Source: Variovorax ginsengisoli
GTDB lineage: Bacteria > Pseudomonadota > Gammaproteobacteria > Burkholderiales > Burkholderiaceae_C
Assembly (NCBI RefSeq): GCF_030486595.1
Contig: NZ_JAUJZH010000024.1
Coordinates: 1 to 64,000 of the forward strand
Reading direction: 5' to 3'
Length of the DNA stretch: 64,000 nt
Under the pieces are notes generated by a model that did no database searches, was not told where the DNA came from, and saw nothing but the letters and a program-made list of their open reading frames with translations. Of this stretch, positions 35,361-44,665 are shown one piece after another. The stretch's first letter is position 1. The number at the start of each line of letters is the position of its first letter. Position numbers and translations under genes: made by a program.

Positions 35361-36737
35361 ATGCACACTCGCCGCCACTTGATCGCACTCGGTTGCGCAA
35401 CCGCCCTGCTCGCTGCCTGTTCGACCACTGTGCCGACCGGCGAGCGGCCGCCGATCGTGTTCGTCCACGGCAACGGCGACTCGGCCGCGCTGTGGCAGAC
35501 CACGATCTGGCGCTTCGAATCAAACGGCTGGCCGCGCGACCGCCTCTTCGCGGCCGACCAGCCCTTCCCGCTGGCGCGCGACGACGACGGCGTGGCCCAG
35601 CCGGGACGAAGCTCGACCGCCGAATCGATGGCCTTTCTGAAGGCCGAGGTGGAACGGGTCCTGAAAAGCACCGGCGCCACCCAGGTCGTGCTGATCGGCA
35701 ACTCGCGCGGCGGCAACACGATCCGCAACTATGTGCAGAACGGCGGCGGCGACCGGGTCGTGAGCCACGTGGTGCTGGGCGGCAATCCGGCGCACGGCAT
35801 CTGGGCCGTGAAGGGGCGCGCCGAGGGCAGCGAGTTTTCCGGCTTGAGCGCTTTCCTGCAGCGGCTCAACGCACCGAAGAACGCCGAGGGCCACGAGGTG
35901 ACGCCGGGCGTGAAATGGCTCACGCTGCGCTCGGACAACAATGACAAGTACGCCCAGCCGGACGGCCTGTGGATCGGCAGCAAGGGCCAACCGACGCTGA
36001 TCGGCTTCGATGGGCCGGCGCTCAAGGGCGCGACCAACCTGGTGCTGCCGCGGGTCGATCACCGCGAGACATCCTTCTCGCCGGCCGCCTTCGAGGCGAC
36101 TTGGCGCTTTCTCACCGGCGAGGCGCCGCGCACCCTGCAACCGATCCCCGAGGATTCGGTGGCGCTGTCCGGCAAGGTCACGGGCCTGGGCCTTGATCCG
36201 ACGGACCCCGCGAGCGGCAATTTTCCCGACAACCTGCCACTGGCGGGCGCCCGCCTGTCGGTGTTCGCGGTCGACCCGGCCAGCGGAACCCGGCGCGGCC
36301 CCGCGGCCTGGGAGCAGACGATCGGGACGGACGGCCGCTGGGGACCGTTCGCCGGCCGCCCCACCGCCTACGAGTTCGTCCTGGCGGCGCCCGGCTACGC
36401 CACGACCCACATCTACCGCAACGCCTTCCCGCGCTCGAGCGGCATCGTCCAGCTGCGTCCGGAACGCATCGCGGAGGCCGATCGCGACGCCCGGGCCCTG
36501 GTGATCTTCACGCGGCCGCGCGGCTATTTCGATGCCGAGCGCGACCGCATGCGCTTCGACGGCCAATCGACGCCACCGGGCGTGCCGCCGAAGGGTGCCG
36601 GCGTGTCGAGCTCGAAGATCAAGCTGGGCAGCGATATGTCGCGGCCGGTGGAAGCCGAGTTCAATGGCGAACGCGTGGTGGGGCGCACCTGGCCGCTGGC
36701 GCAGGGAGAGGTCAGCGTGCTCGAACTGACCTACTGA
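35361..36737 (+). CDS. Lipoprotein alpha/beta hydrolase (lipase/esterase-like)
   Basis: A 458-residue protein starting at MHTRRHLIALG, with a lipobox-like LLAAC at about 18-22, so probably a lipid-anchored exported enzyme. The alpha/beta hydrolase core shows the oxyanion HGNGDSAALW, and the nucleophile elbow GNSRGG with Ser. After about residue 260 a second region of beta-rich character follows (GKVTGLGLDP..., possible carbohydrate- or polymer-binding). The substrate could be an ester polymer or lipid. It sits after the dehydrogenases with an 88-base gap and may be separately expressed. Confidence 0.82.
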   Translation: MHTRRHLIALGCATALLAACSTTVPTGERPPIVFVHGNGDSAALWQTTIWRFESNGWPRDRLFAADQPFPLARDDDGVAQPGRSSTAESMAFLKAEVERVLKSTGATQVVLIGNSRGGNTIRNYVQNGGGDRVVSHVVLGGNPAHGIWAVKGRAEGSEFSGLSAFLQRLNAPKNAEGHEVTPGVKWLTLRSDNNDKYAQPDGLWIGSKGQPTLIGFDGPALKGATNLVLPRVDHRETSFSPAAFEATWRFLTGEAPRTLQPIPEDSVALSGKVTGLGLDPTDPASGNFPDNLPLAGARLSVFAVDPASGTRRGPAAWEQTIGTDGRWGPFAGRPTAYEFVLAAPGYATTHIYRNAFPRSSGIVQLRPERIAEADRDARALVIFTRPRGYFDAERDRMRFDGQSTPPGVPPKGAGVSSSKIKLGSDMSRPVEAEFNGERVVGRTWPLAQGEVSVLELTY

Positions 36738-36751
36738 CGGCTGCGATTCGC

Positions 36752-37309
36752 CTATCCGTGCAGCCTCGAACTCTGCGGCAGGTGGGCCATCAGAAACTCC
36801 ATCTGGTCCGCCAGGATGCGGCGGTTGCGCAGGATGAAATCCTCCCAAAGGCTGGGCACGTAGGGCGCGTACAGCAGCGCCATGCCGGCCTGCTCGGGCG
36901 TGCGGCTGCTCTTGCGATGGTTGCAGGGGCGGCAGGCCGTGACCACGTTCATCCAGGTGTCGATGCCCTTCTGGGCGAACGGGATGATGTGCTCGCGGGT
37001 GAGTTCGTCTTCGTGGAAGTGGCCGCCGCAGTAGGCGCAGACATTGCGGTCGCGGGCGAACAGCTTGCTGTTGGTGAGGCCCGGGCGCTGCGTGAAGGGA
37101 TTGATGCGCGGCACGCCCTTGGTGCCGATGATGCTGTTGATCGCGATCTGCGACTGCTGGCCGGTGACCGCGTTGTGGCCGCCCCGGAACACCGCCACCT
37201 GCGCGCCCACTTCCCACCGGACCTCGTCGGAGGCGTAGTGGATCACCGCCTGTTCGAGCGAAATCCACGATTGGGGCAGCCCTTGGGCCGACAGCTTCAA
37301 GACCTTCAC
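36752..37309 (-). CDS. HNH endonuclease-domain protein
   Basis: A 185-residue protein with the HNH-type zinc finger layout. C91/C94 (CAYC) and C126/C129 (CRPC) form the zinc pairs, and the metal-binding core includes E106-H107 (TREHIIP) and N130-H131. The preferred start is a GTG at 37309 because a GGAGG sits six bases upstream (37316-37320, minus strand). The longer ATG frame adds 44 unconvincing residues. Such proteins are widespread and of mostly unknown role. It is divergent from ribF, with a dyad in between. Confidence 0.87.
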   Translation of the reverse strand: MKVLKLSAQGLPQSWISLEQAVIHYASDEVRWEVGAQVAVFRGGHNAVTGQQSQIAINSIIGTKGVPRINPFTQRPGLTNSKLFARDRNVCAYCGGHFHEDELTREHIIPFAQKGIDTWMNVVTACRPCNHRKSSRTPEQAGMALLYAPYVPSLWEDFILRNRRILADQMEFLMAHLPQSSRLHG

Positions 37310-37379
37310 CAGACGCCTCCTCGAGAAAAGAGAACCACGGAAAGACCAGGACAAGACGCTTGCCTGAGAGGCTTGCGCA

Positions 37380-37394
37380 TGACGCAGTGCGTCA
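37380..37394. promoter_or_regulatory. Perfect dyad between HNH gene and ribF
   Basis: TGACGCAGTGCGTCA, a perfect 6-bp inverted repeat around AGT, in the divergent promoter space. Possible operator; no regulator is identified. Confidence 0.45.
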
Positions 37395-37473
37395 CAATAT
37401 ACCGGCTTTGTGACAAAAAGGCCTTCACGTGCCCATTCCATGGGCGCAAAGTGCTATCAAAAAGATACTGACA

Positions 37474-38511
37474 ATGCAGGTTTTCCGGGGTTTCAGGCAT
37501 CCGGGCGTGGCTCCGGCCTGCGCCCTGACCATTGGCAATTTCGACGGTGTGCACCGTGGCCACCAGGCGATGCTGGGGCTGCTCAACACCGAGGCGCGGC
37601 TGCGCGGGCTGCCGAGCTGCGTGCTGACCTTCGAGCCGCACCCGCGCGACTACTTCGCGGCGCTGACCAAGCGGCCCGAACTGGCGCCGGCGCGCATCGG
37701 CACCCTGCGCGACAAGCTCGGCGAACTCGCCGCCGGCGGCGTGGCGCAGACCATCGTGCTGCCCTTCGACGCCCGGCTGGCCTCGCAGACGCCGGAAGAA
37801 TTCATCCAGCACGTGCTGATCGAAGGCCTGGGCGCGCGCTACGTGCTGGTCGGCGACGATTTCCGGTTCGGCGCCAAGCGCGCCGGCGACTACGCGATGC
37901 TCGACCGCGCCGGCGAACAGCACGGCTTCGACGTCGCCCGCATGAACAGCTACGAGGTGCACGGGCTGCGGGTGTCGAGTTCGGCGGTTCGTGAAGCGCT
38001 GGCCGAAGGCCGGATGGGCGATGTCCAGGCCCTGCTGGGCCGGCCCTACGCGATCTCGGGCCATGTGGTCCACGGCCGCAAGCTGGGACGCGCCCTGGGC
38101 GCCTCGGCGCCGGGCCGAAACGACGGCTTCCGGACCCTCAACCTGCGCTTCAAGCACTGGAAGCCGGCCGCCAGCGGCATCTTCGCGGTGCTGGTGCACG
38201 GGCTGGCCGACACACCGCTGCCGGGGGTCGCCAACCTGGGCGTACGCCCTTCGCTGGACGCCAACGACGTCAACGCCGGCCGGGTGTTGCTCGAAACCCA
38301 CTGCCTCGATTGGCCCGCCGAACTGGGCAGCGAGGGGGCCTACGGTAAAATCGTGCGCGTGGAACTGCTGCACAAACTGCACGACGAATTGCGCTACACC
38401 AGCCTCGAGGCCCTGACGGCGGGCATCGCGAAGGATGGCCGCGACGCGCGCGCGTTCTTTGCATCCACCCACGCCGAGACCCATCGCCAGACCACGCGCG
38501 ACCGAATTTAG
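37474..38511 (+). CDS. ribF: Bifunctional riboflavin kinase/FAD synthetase
   Basis: Makes FMN and FAD from riboflavin; 345 residues. The N-terminal nucleotidyltransferase has GNFDGVHRGHQ (20-31) and the HPRDYF motif. The C-terminal flavokinase domain includes GRPYAISGHVVHGRKLGR and GVANLGVRPS. The start at 37474 gives MQVFRGF; the longer frame has no homology. First gene of ribF-ileS-lspA, the usual proteobacterial order. Confidence 0.96.
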   Translation: MQVFRGFRHPGVAPACALTIGNFDGVHRGHQAMLGLLNTEARLRGLPSCVLTFEPHPRDYFAALTKRPELAPARIGTLRDKLGELAAGGVAQTIVLPFDARLASQTPEEFIQHVLIEGLGARYVLVGDDFRFGAKRAGDYAMLDRAGEQHGFDVARMNSYEVHGLRVSSSAVREALAEGRMGDVQALLGRPYAISGHVVHGRKLGRALGASAPGRNDGFRTLNLRFKHWKPAASGIFAVLVHGLADTPLPGVANLGVRPSLDANDVNAGRVLLETHCLDWPAELGSEGAYGKIVRVELLHKLHDELRYTSLEALTAGIAKDGRDARAFFASTHAETHRQTTRDRI

Positions 38512-38620
38512 AGCGGAAACCGTCGATTTCCGCCGCGTTCGGCCGCCCTGGGATGCCAGGGGCCGCATGCCCCCCTCGATCCCCGAGCGCTGCAAGGCAG
38601 CGCAGATTTCTGGAACCCCC

Positions 38621-41464
38621 ATGGCTGACACCAAGACCGACGGCGCCACCGACTACCGCGCCACGCTGAACCTGCCCGACACCCCCTTCCCGATGCGCGG
38701 CGACCTGCCCAAGCGCGAGCCGGGCTGGGTCAAGGAATGGCACGACGAAGGCCGCTACCAGCGCCTGCGCGACGCCCGCCACGGCGCGCCCAAGTTCATC
38801 CTGCACGACGGCCCCCCCTACGCCAACGGCCAGATCCACATGGGCCACGCGGTGAACAAGATCCTGAAGGACATGATCACCAAGGCGCGCCAGCTCGAAG
38901 GCTACGACGCGCTCTACGTGCCGGGCTGGGACTGCCACGGGCTGCCGATCGAGAACGCGATCGAGAAGAAGTACGGCCGCAACCTGAGCCGCGACGAGAT
39001 GCAGGCCAAGAGCCGCGCCTACGCCACCGAGCAGATCGCCCAGCAGATGGTCGACTTCCAGCGCCTGGGCGTACTGGGCGAATGGGACCATCCCTACAAG
39101 ACGATGGATTTCGCCAATGAAGCGGGCGAGCTGCGCGCCTTCAAGCGCGTGATCGAGCGCGGCTTCGTCTACCGGGGCCTGAAGCCGGTCTACTGGTGCT
39201 TCGACTGCGGCTCGTCGCTGGCCGAGTTCGAGATCGAGTACGCCGACAAGAAGTCGCAGACCCTCGACGTCGCCTTCAAGGCCCACGATCCGGCCAAGCT
39301 GGCGGCCGCCTTCGGCCTGCCGTCGCTGGCCAAGGACGCCTTCGCGGTCATCTGGACCACCACCGCCTGGACCATCCCGGCCAACCAGGCCATCAACCTC
39401 AACCCTGAGCTCGACTACGCGCTGGTCGACACCGAGCGCGGCCTGCTCGTGCTGGCGGCCTCCCTGGTCGAGATGTGCATGAACCGCTATGCGCTCGACG
39501 GCACCGTGCTGGCCACGGTCAAGGGCGAGAAGCTCGGCGGGCTGGAGTTCGAGCATCCGCTGTACGACGTCAATGCCGGCTTCCGCCGCCTGTCGCCGGT
39601 CTACCTGGCCGACTACGCGACCGCCGACGACGGCACCGGCCTGGTCCATTCCTCGCCGGCCTACGGCCTGGACGACTTCAACTCCTGCGTGGCGCACGGC
39701 CTGTCCTACGACGACATCCTGAACCCGGTGCAGGGCAACGGCTCGTACGCGCCGGATTTCCCGCTGTTCGGCGGCCAGAACATCTGGAAGGCGGTGCCGG
39801 TGATCATCCAGGCGCTGCGCGACGCCGGCCGCCTGATGACGACCGAGGCCATCAGCCACAGCTACCCGCATTGCTGGCGCCACAAGACGCCGGTGATCTA
39901 CCGCGCCGCGGCCCAGTGGTTCATCCGCATGGACGAGGGCGAAGGCGTGTTCACCAAGGACAAGGCGCCCAAGACGCTGCGCCAGACCGCGCTCGAAGCC
40001 ATCGAACAGACCACCTTCTACCCGGAAAACGGCAAGGCGCGGCTGCACGACATGATCGCCAACCGGCCCGACTGGTGCATCAGCCGGCAGCGCAGCTGGG
40101 GTGTGCCGATCCCGTTCTTCCTGCACAAGGATTCGGGCGAGCTGCACCCGCGCACGATGGAAATCCTCGACCAGGCCGCGGCGATCGTCGAGCAGGGCGG
40201 CATCGAGGCCTGGAGCCGCGTGACGACCGAGGAGATCCTCGGCGCCGAGGACGCGCCGCACTACACCAAGAGCACCGACATCCTCGAGGTCTGGTTCGAT
40301 TCGGGCTCGACCTTCTGGCACGTGCTGCGCGGCACCCATCCGAACGTGCACCACGAGACCGGCCCCGAGGCCGATCTTTACCTCGAAGGCCATGACCAGC
40401 ACCGCGGCTGGTTCCATTCGTCGCTGCTGATCGCCTGCGCGCTCGAAGGCCGCGCGCCCTACCGCGGCCTGCTCACGCACGGCTTCACGGTCGACAGCCA
40501 GGGCCGCAAGATGAGCAAGTCGCTCGGCAACGGCATCGACCCGCAGGAGGTCAACAAGAAGCTCGGCGCCGAGATCACCCGCCTGTGGGTGGCCGCCAGC
40601 GACTACTCGGGCGACATCGCGGGCGACGACAAGATCCTCGCGCGGGTGGTCGACGCCTATCGCCGGATCCGCAACACGCTGCGCTTCCTGCTGGCCAACA
40701 CCAGCGACTTCGACATCGCGAAGGACGCGGTGCCGCTCGACCAGCTGCTCGAGATCGACCGCTATGCGCTCGCCCGCGCGGCCGAGTTCCAGGCCGAGAT
40801 CCTCGCGCACTACAAGGTCTACGAGTTCCACCCGGTGGTGGCCAAGCTGCAGGTGTATTGCTCGGAAGACCTCGGCGCCTTCTACCTCGACGTGCTGAAG
40901 GACCGGCTCTACACCACCGCGCCCGGCTCGCATGCGCGCCGCAGCGCCCAGACCGCGCTCTGGCACATCACGCAGGCGATGCTGCGCTGGATGGCGCCGT
41001 TCCTGAGCTTCACGGCCGAAGAGGCCTGGAAGTTCTGCGGCGACGGCCGCTCGATCTTCGTCCAGACCTACAGCGACCTCGGCACGCCCGATGCCGCGCT
41101 GCTGGCCAGGTGGACCCGCATCCGCGAGATCCGCGACGCGGTCAACAAGGAGATCGAGACCGTGCGCACCGCCGGCCAGGTCGGCTCTTCGCTGCAGGCC
41201 AACGTGGCGATCGCCGCCGCGGCCGACGACCATGCGCTGCTGGCCTCGCTGGCCGACGATTTGAAGTTCGTGCTGATCACCTCGGCGGTGACCCTGGCCG
41301 CGGGCGACGCCCTGTCGATCCAGGTGACGGCGAGCGCGGCGACCAAGTGCGAGCGCTGCTGGCACTGGCGCGACGACGTCGGCCACGATGCCGCGCACCC
41401 CGGCCTGTGCGGCCGCTGCACCAGCAACCTGTACGGCGCCGGAGAACAAAGGACACTCGCCTGA
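38621..41464 (+). CDS. ileS: Isoleucyl-tRNA synthetase
   Basis: A 947-residue class Ia synthetase. The HIGH motif reads HMGH at 73-76 after PPYANGQI, the KMSKS at 630-634 (RKMSKSLGNGIDP), and the editing domain carries the WTTTAWTIPAN region. A C-terminal zinc ribbon has CERC and CGRC. The start MADTKTDG was chosen; the frame remains open to 38435 but that part lies over the ribF end. Its TGA overlaps the lspA ATG by one base. Confidence 0.98.
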   Translation: MADTKTDGATDYRATLNLPDTPFPMRGDLPKREPGWVKEWHDEGRYQRLRDARHGAPKFILHDGPPYANGQIHMGHAVNKILKDMITKARQLEGYDALYVPGWDCHGLPIENAIEKKYGRNLSRDEMQAKSRAYATEQIAQQMVDFQRLGVLGEWDHPYKTMDFANEAGELRAFKRVIERGFVYRGLKPVYWCFDCGSSLAEFEIEYADKKSQTLDVAFKAHDPAKLAAAFGLPSLAKDAFAVIWTTTAWTIPANQAINLNPELDYALVDTERGLLVLAASLVEMCMNRYALDGTVLATVKGEKLGGLEFEHPLYDVNAGFRRLSPVYLADYATADDGTGLVHSSPAYGLDDFNSCVAHGLSYDDILNPVQGNGSYAPDFPLFGGQNIWKAVPVIIQALRDAGRLMTTEAISHSYPHCWRHKTPVIYRAAAQWFIRMDEGEGVFTKDKAPKTLRQTALEAIEQTTFYPENGKARLHDMIANRPDWCISRQRSWGVPIPFFLHKDSGELHPRTMEILDQAAAIVEQGGIEAWSRVTTEEILGAEDAPHYTKSTDILEVWFDSGSTFWHVLRGTHPNVHHETGPEADLYLEGHDQHRGWFHSSLLIACALEGRAPYRGLLTHGFTVDSQGRKMSKSLGNGIDPQEVNKKLGAEITRLWVAASDYSGDIAGDDKILARVVDAYRRIRNTLRFLLANTSDFDIAKDAVPLDQLLEIDRYALARAAEFQAEILAHYKVYEFHPVVAKLQVYCSEDLGAFYLDVLKDRLYTTAPGSHARRSAQTALWHITQAMLRWMAPFLSFTAEEAWKFCGDGRSIFVQTYSDLGTPDAALLARWTRIREIRDAVNKEIETVRTAGQVGSSLQANVAIAAAADDHALLASLADDLKFVLITSAVTLAAGDALSIQVTASAATKCERCWHWRDDVGHDAAHPGLCGRCTSNLYGAGEQRTLA

Positions 41465-41967
41465 TGGCCCGCAAAACTTCGGGCGGGTCGGGCCTCGGCA
41501 TCTGGCCCTGGCTCGGCCTCGCGCTGGTGATCGTCATCATCGACCAGTTCACCAAGACGCTGATCCTTGGCTACTACAAGTACGGCGACGCCACCTACGT
41601 CACCAGCTTCTTCAACGTGGTCCGGGCCCACAACACCGGCGCGGCCTTCTCGTTCCTGGCCGATTCGTCGGGCTGGCAGCGCTGGTTCTTCACCGCGATC
41701 GGCGTCGCCGCGGCGGTGTTCATCGTCTGGATGCTGAAGTCGCATGCCGGCCAGAGGCTGTTCTCGTTCTCGATGGCGGCGATCCTGGGCGGCGCGGTCG
41801 GCAACGTGATCGACCGGATGATGCACGGCTACGTGGTCGACTTCCTCGACTTCCACCTCGCCGGGCGCCACTTCCCGGCCTTCAACGTCGCCGACAGCGC
41901 GATCACCATCGGAGCGGTCTGCCTGATCCTCGACGAGCTGCTGCGCGTGCGGCGCGGCAAGAAATAG
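41464..41967 (+). CDS. lspA: Lipoprotein signal peptidase
   Basis: Signal peptidase II, 167 residues with four membrane helices, cleaving lipid-modified prolipoproteins. Catalytic aspartates are D117 (GNVIDRMMHG) and D144 (FNVADSAITIG). The N-terminal DQFTK and NTGAAFSFL segments are typical. Last gene of ribF-ileS-lspA, coupled to ileS by a TGATG overlap. Confidence 0.97.
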   Translation: MARKTSGGSGLGIWPWLGLALVIVIIDQFTKTLILGYYKYGDATYVTSFFNVVRAHNTGAAFSFLADSSGWQRWFFTAIGVAAAVFIVWMLKSHAGQRLFSFSMAAILGGAVGNVIDRMMHGYVVDFLDFHLAGRHFPAFNVADSAITIGAVCLILDELLRVRRGKK

Positions 41968-42001
41968 CCCTTGCGAGGGCGGCGTATAGTCGTCGCCTTC
42001 C

Positions 42002-43657
42002 ATGAAGCATCTGTTGAATCTGCTCGCAGCCGTGGCGCTGCTGGTGTGGGGCACCCATCTCGTTCGCACCGGCGTGCTGCGCGTCTTCGGTGCGAACCTG
42101 CGCAGGATCCTGGTCCAGAGCATGCGCAACCGCTTCACGGCGGCCCTGTCGGGCATCGGCGTGACGGCCCTGGTGCAGTCGAGCACCGCGACCTCGCTCA
42201 TGACCTCGTCCTTCGTCGGCCAGGGCCTCGTGACCCTGCCGGCCGCGCTGGCGGTGATGCGCGGCGCGGACATCGGCACCGCGCTGATGTCGGTGCTGTT
42301 CTCGGCCGACCTTTCGTGGCTGTCGCCGCTCTTCATCTTCGTCGGCGTGGTGCTGTTCATCACGCGGCCGTCCAGCGTGGCCGGGCGGGTCGGGCGCGTG
42401 CTGATCGGGCTCGGCCTGATGCTGCTCGCGCTGCAGCTGGTGGTCGCGGCCACCGGACCGCTGTTTGCCGGCCAGGCGATGCGCGAACTGCTGGGCAGCC
42501 TCGGCAGCGACGTGCTGCTCGAGATCACGATCGGCGCCGCGCTCGCGATCGTCGCCTATTCGAGCCTGGCGGTGGTCCTGCTGGTGGCGGCGATGGCGAG
42601 CTCGAACGTGGTGCCGCTCGACGTCGCCATGGGCCTGGTGCTCGGCGCCAACCTCGGCAGCGGCCTGCTGGCGGTGCTGACCACGGCCAAGTCGACGGTC
42701 GCCGTCCGGCAGGTCACGATCGGCAACCTGCTCTTCAAGCTGCTCGGCGTCGCGATCGCGGCCCCTTTCGTCGGCCTCTGGCTGCGCGAGGTCCGGCCCT
42801 ACATCTCGGACGCGACGCAGTTCGTCGTGCTCTACCACCTGGCCTTCAACGTGCTCGTGAGCCTCGGCTTCATCGGGCTCACCGACTGGGTCGCCGGGCT
42901 GGTGACGCGGATGCTGCCGGAGCCGCCCGAGCCGGCCGCCACGCGGCGCCAGCAGCACCTGGACCCCTCGGCCCTGTCGACGCCGTCGCTGGCGATCTCC
43001 AACGCGGCGCGCGAGGCGCTGCACCAGGCCGACGTGGTCGAGACCATGCTGATCGGCGTGCTCAACGTGATCCGCAACAACGACCTGCGGCTGGCCCAGG
43101 AGCTGCGCAAGCTCGACGACACGGTCGACGAGCTGTACTCGGCCATCAAGTACTACATGACGAAGATCTCGCGCGAGGCGCTGGGCGAGGAAGAGAGCCG
43201 GCGCTGGACCGACATCATCAGCTTCACGATCAACATGGAGCAGATCGGCGACATCATCGAGCGTGTAGTGATCGACATCGAGGACAAGAAGATCAAGCCG
43301 CAGCGCAACTTCTCCGAAGCCGGGATGCGCGAGATCGTCGAGCTGCACGAGCGGCTGGTGGCCAACCTGCGGCTGAGCATGAGCGTGTTCCTGAACGGCA
43401 GCGTGCGCGACGCCCAGAGGCTGCTGGAGGAAAAGGCGCGCTTCCGCGACCTGGAGCGCGCCTACGCGACCACCCACCTCGGACGCCTGTCGGACCAGAC
43501 CACGCTGAGCATCGAGACCAGCTCGCTGCACATCGACCTGATCAGCGACCTGAAGCGCATCAACTCGCACATCTGCTCGATCGCCTATCCGATCCTGGAG
43601 TCGGCCGGCGCGCTGGCCCCGACCCGGATGCGCGAGTCAAGGCTCGGGACGCTCTAG
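42002..43657 (+). CDS. Na+/phosphate cotransporter-family protein with PhoU-like tail
   Basis: A 551-residue inner-membrane protein. The first transport repeat has QSSTATS (59-65) and GADIGTA; the second repeat has GANLGS (215-220), but the QSS position reads YSS (AYSSLAVVLL at 185-194). About eight membrane segments are followed from about residue 325 by a helical PhoU-like domain (two three-helix groups). Known relatives (YjbB) export or move phosphate. The substrate is inferred from the family only. Confidence 0.9.
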   Translation: MKHLLNLLAAVALLVWGTHLVRTGVLRVFGANLRRILVQSMRNRFTAALSGIGVTALVQSSTATSLMTSSFVGQGLVTLPAALAVMRGADIGTALMSVLFSADLSWLSPLFIFVGVVLFITRPSSVAGRVGRVLIGLGLMLLALQLVVAATGPLFAGQAMRELLGSLGSDVLLEITIGAALAIVAYSSLAVVLLVAAMASSNVVPLDVAMGLVLGANLGSGLLAVLTTAKSTVAVRQVTIGNLLFKLLGVAIAAPFVGLWLREVRPYISDATQFVVLYHLAFNVLVSLGFIGLTDWVAGLVTRMLPEPPEPAATRRQQHLDPSALSTPSLAISNAAREALHQADVVETMLIGVLNVIRNNDLRLAQELRKLDDTVDELYSAIKYYMTKISREALGEEESRRWTDIISFTINMEQIGDIIERVVIDIEDKKIKPQRNFSEAGMREIVELHERLVANLRLSMSVFLNGSVRDAQRLLEEKARFRDLERAYATTHLGRLSDQTTLSIETSSLHIDLISDLKRINSHICSIAYPILESAGALAPTRMRESRLGTL

Positions 43658-43658
43658 C

Positions 43659-44642
43659 CTACAGCGTGAGGATGGTGCAGCCGGTGGTCTTGCGGGCTTC
43701 CAGATCGCGGTGGGCTTGCTGCACGTCTTCGAGCGGGTAGCGCTGGTCGATCGGGATCTTCACGGCGCCGCTCTCGACGATCGCGAACAGCTCGTCCGCC
43801 ATCGCCTGGGTGGTTTCGCGCGTCGCGATGTGGGTGAACAGCGTCGGGCGCGTGACGTAGTAGGAGCCCTTGGCCAGCAGGCCGAGGTTGAAGGCCGACA
43901 CCGGACCCGAGCCGTTCCCGAAGACCGCCAGCAGGCCGAACGGCCGCAGGCAGGCCAGCGAGCCTTCGAAGGTGTCCTTGCCGACCGAGTCGTAGACCAC
44001 CTTGACCCCCTTGCCGCCGGTGATCTCCTTCACGCGCTCGGCGAAGTTCTCCTTGCTGTAGTTGATCGCATGCGCGGCGCCGTGGGCCAGCGCGAGCTGG
44101 CACTTGGCGTCGGTGCCGGCGGTGCCGATGAGCTGCAGGCCGAGCGCCTTCGCCCATTGGCAGGCGATCAGGCCGACGCCGCCGGCCGCGGCATGGAAGA
44201 CGATGAAGTCGCCCGGCTGGAGGCCTTCGGCCGGCAAGGTCCGGCGCAGCAGGTACTGGGTCGTCAGGCCCTTCAGCATCATCGCGGCGCCGGTCTCGAA
44301 GGAGATCGCATCGGGCAGCCTGCAGACGGTCTTGGCCGGCATGACGCGCAGCTCGCAGTAGGAGCCCGGGGGCGGACTGGCGTAGGCCGCGCGGTCGCCG
44401 GCCTTCAGGTGCGTGACCCCCTCGCCCACCGCCTCGACCACGCCCGAAGCCTCCATGCCCAGCTGCAGCGGCATCGCGAACGGATAGAGCCCGCTGCGCT
44501 GGTAGGTGTCGATGAAGTTCAGGCCCACGGCCTTGTGGCGGATCCGGATCTCGCCGGGGCCGGGGTCCCCGACCTCGACCTCGACGATCTTGAGTTCCTC
44601 GGGACCGCCGTGGCGGTCGATGCGCACTGCCTTGCTCTTCAT
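43659..44642 (-). CDS. qor: NADPH:quinone oxidoreductase (zinc-independent MDR)
   Basis: A 327-residue medium-chain dehydrogenase. GLNFIDTYQRSGLYP is the quinone-oxidoreductase signature, and the cofactor motif is AAAGGVGLIACQWAK. No zinc-ligand cysteines are at the usual positions. The start MKSKAVR (44642) was chosen; the nine residues upstream are unlike the family. It is the last gene of a minus run with the SDR 23 bases upstream. Confidence 0.92.
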   Translation of the reverse strand: MKSKAVRIDRHGGPEELKIVEVEVGDPGPGEIRIRHKAVGLNFIDTYQRSGLYPFAMPLQLGMEASGVVEAVGEGVTHLKAGDRAAYASPPPGSYCELRVMPAKTVCRLPDAISFETGAAMMLKGLTTQYLLRRTLPAEGLQPGDFIVFHAAAGGVGLIACQWAKALGLQLIGTAGTDAKCQLALAHGAAHAINYSKENFAERVKEITGGKGVKVVYDSVGKDTFEGSLACLRPFGLLAVFGNGSGPVSAFNLGLLAKGSYYVTRPTLFTHIATRETTQAMADELFAIVESGAVKIPIDQRYPLEDVQQAHRDLEARKTTGCTILTL

Positions 44643-44665
44643 TCGCGTCTCCTGGTCGACGTGGA

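Noticed and set aside
38270..41449. 1059-residue frame antisense to ileS
   Set aside because: Shadow of ileS; no recognisable domain and biased composition.
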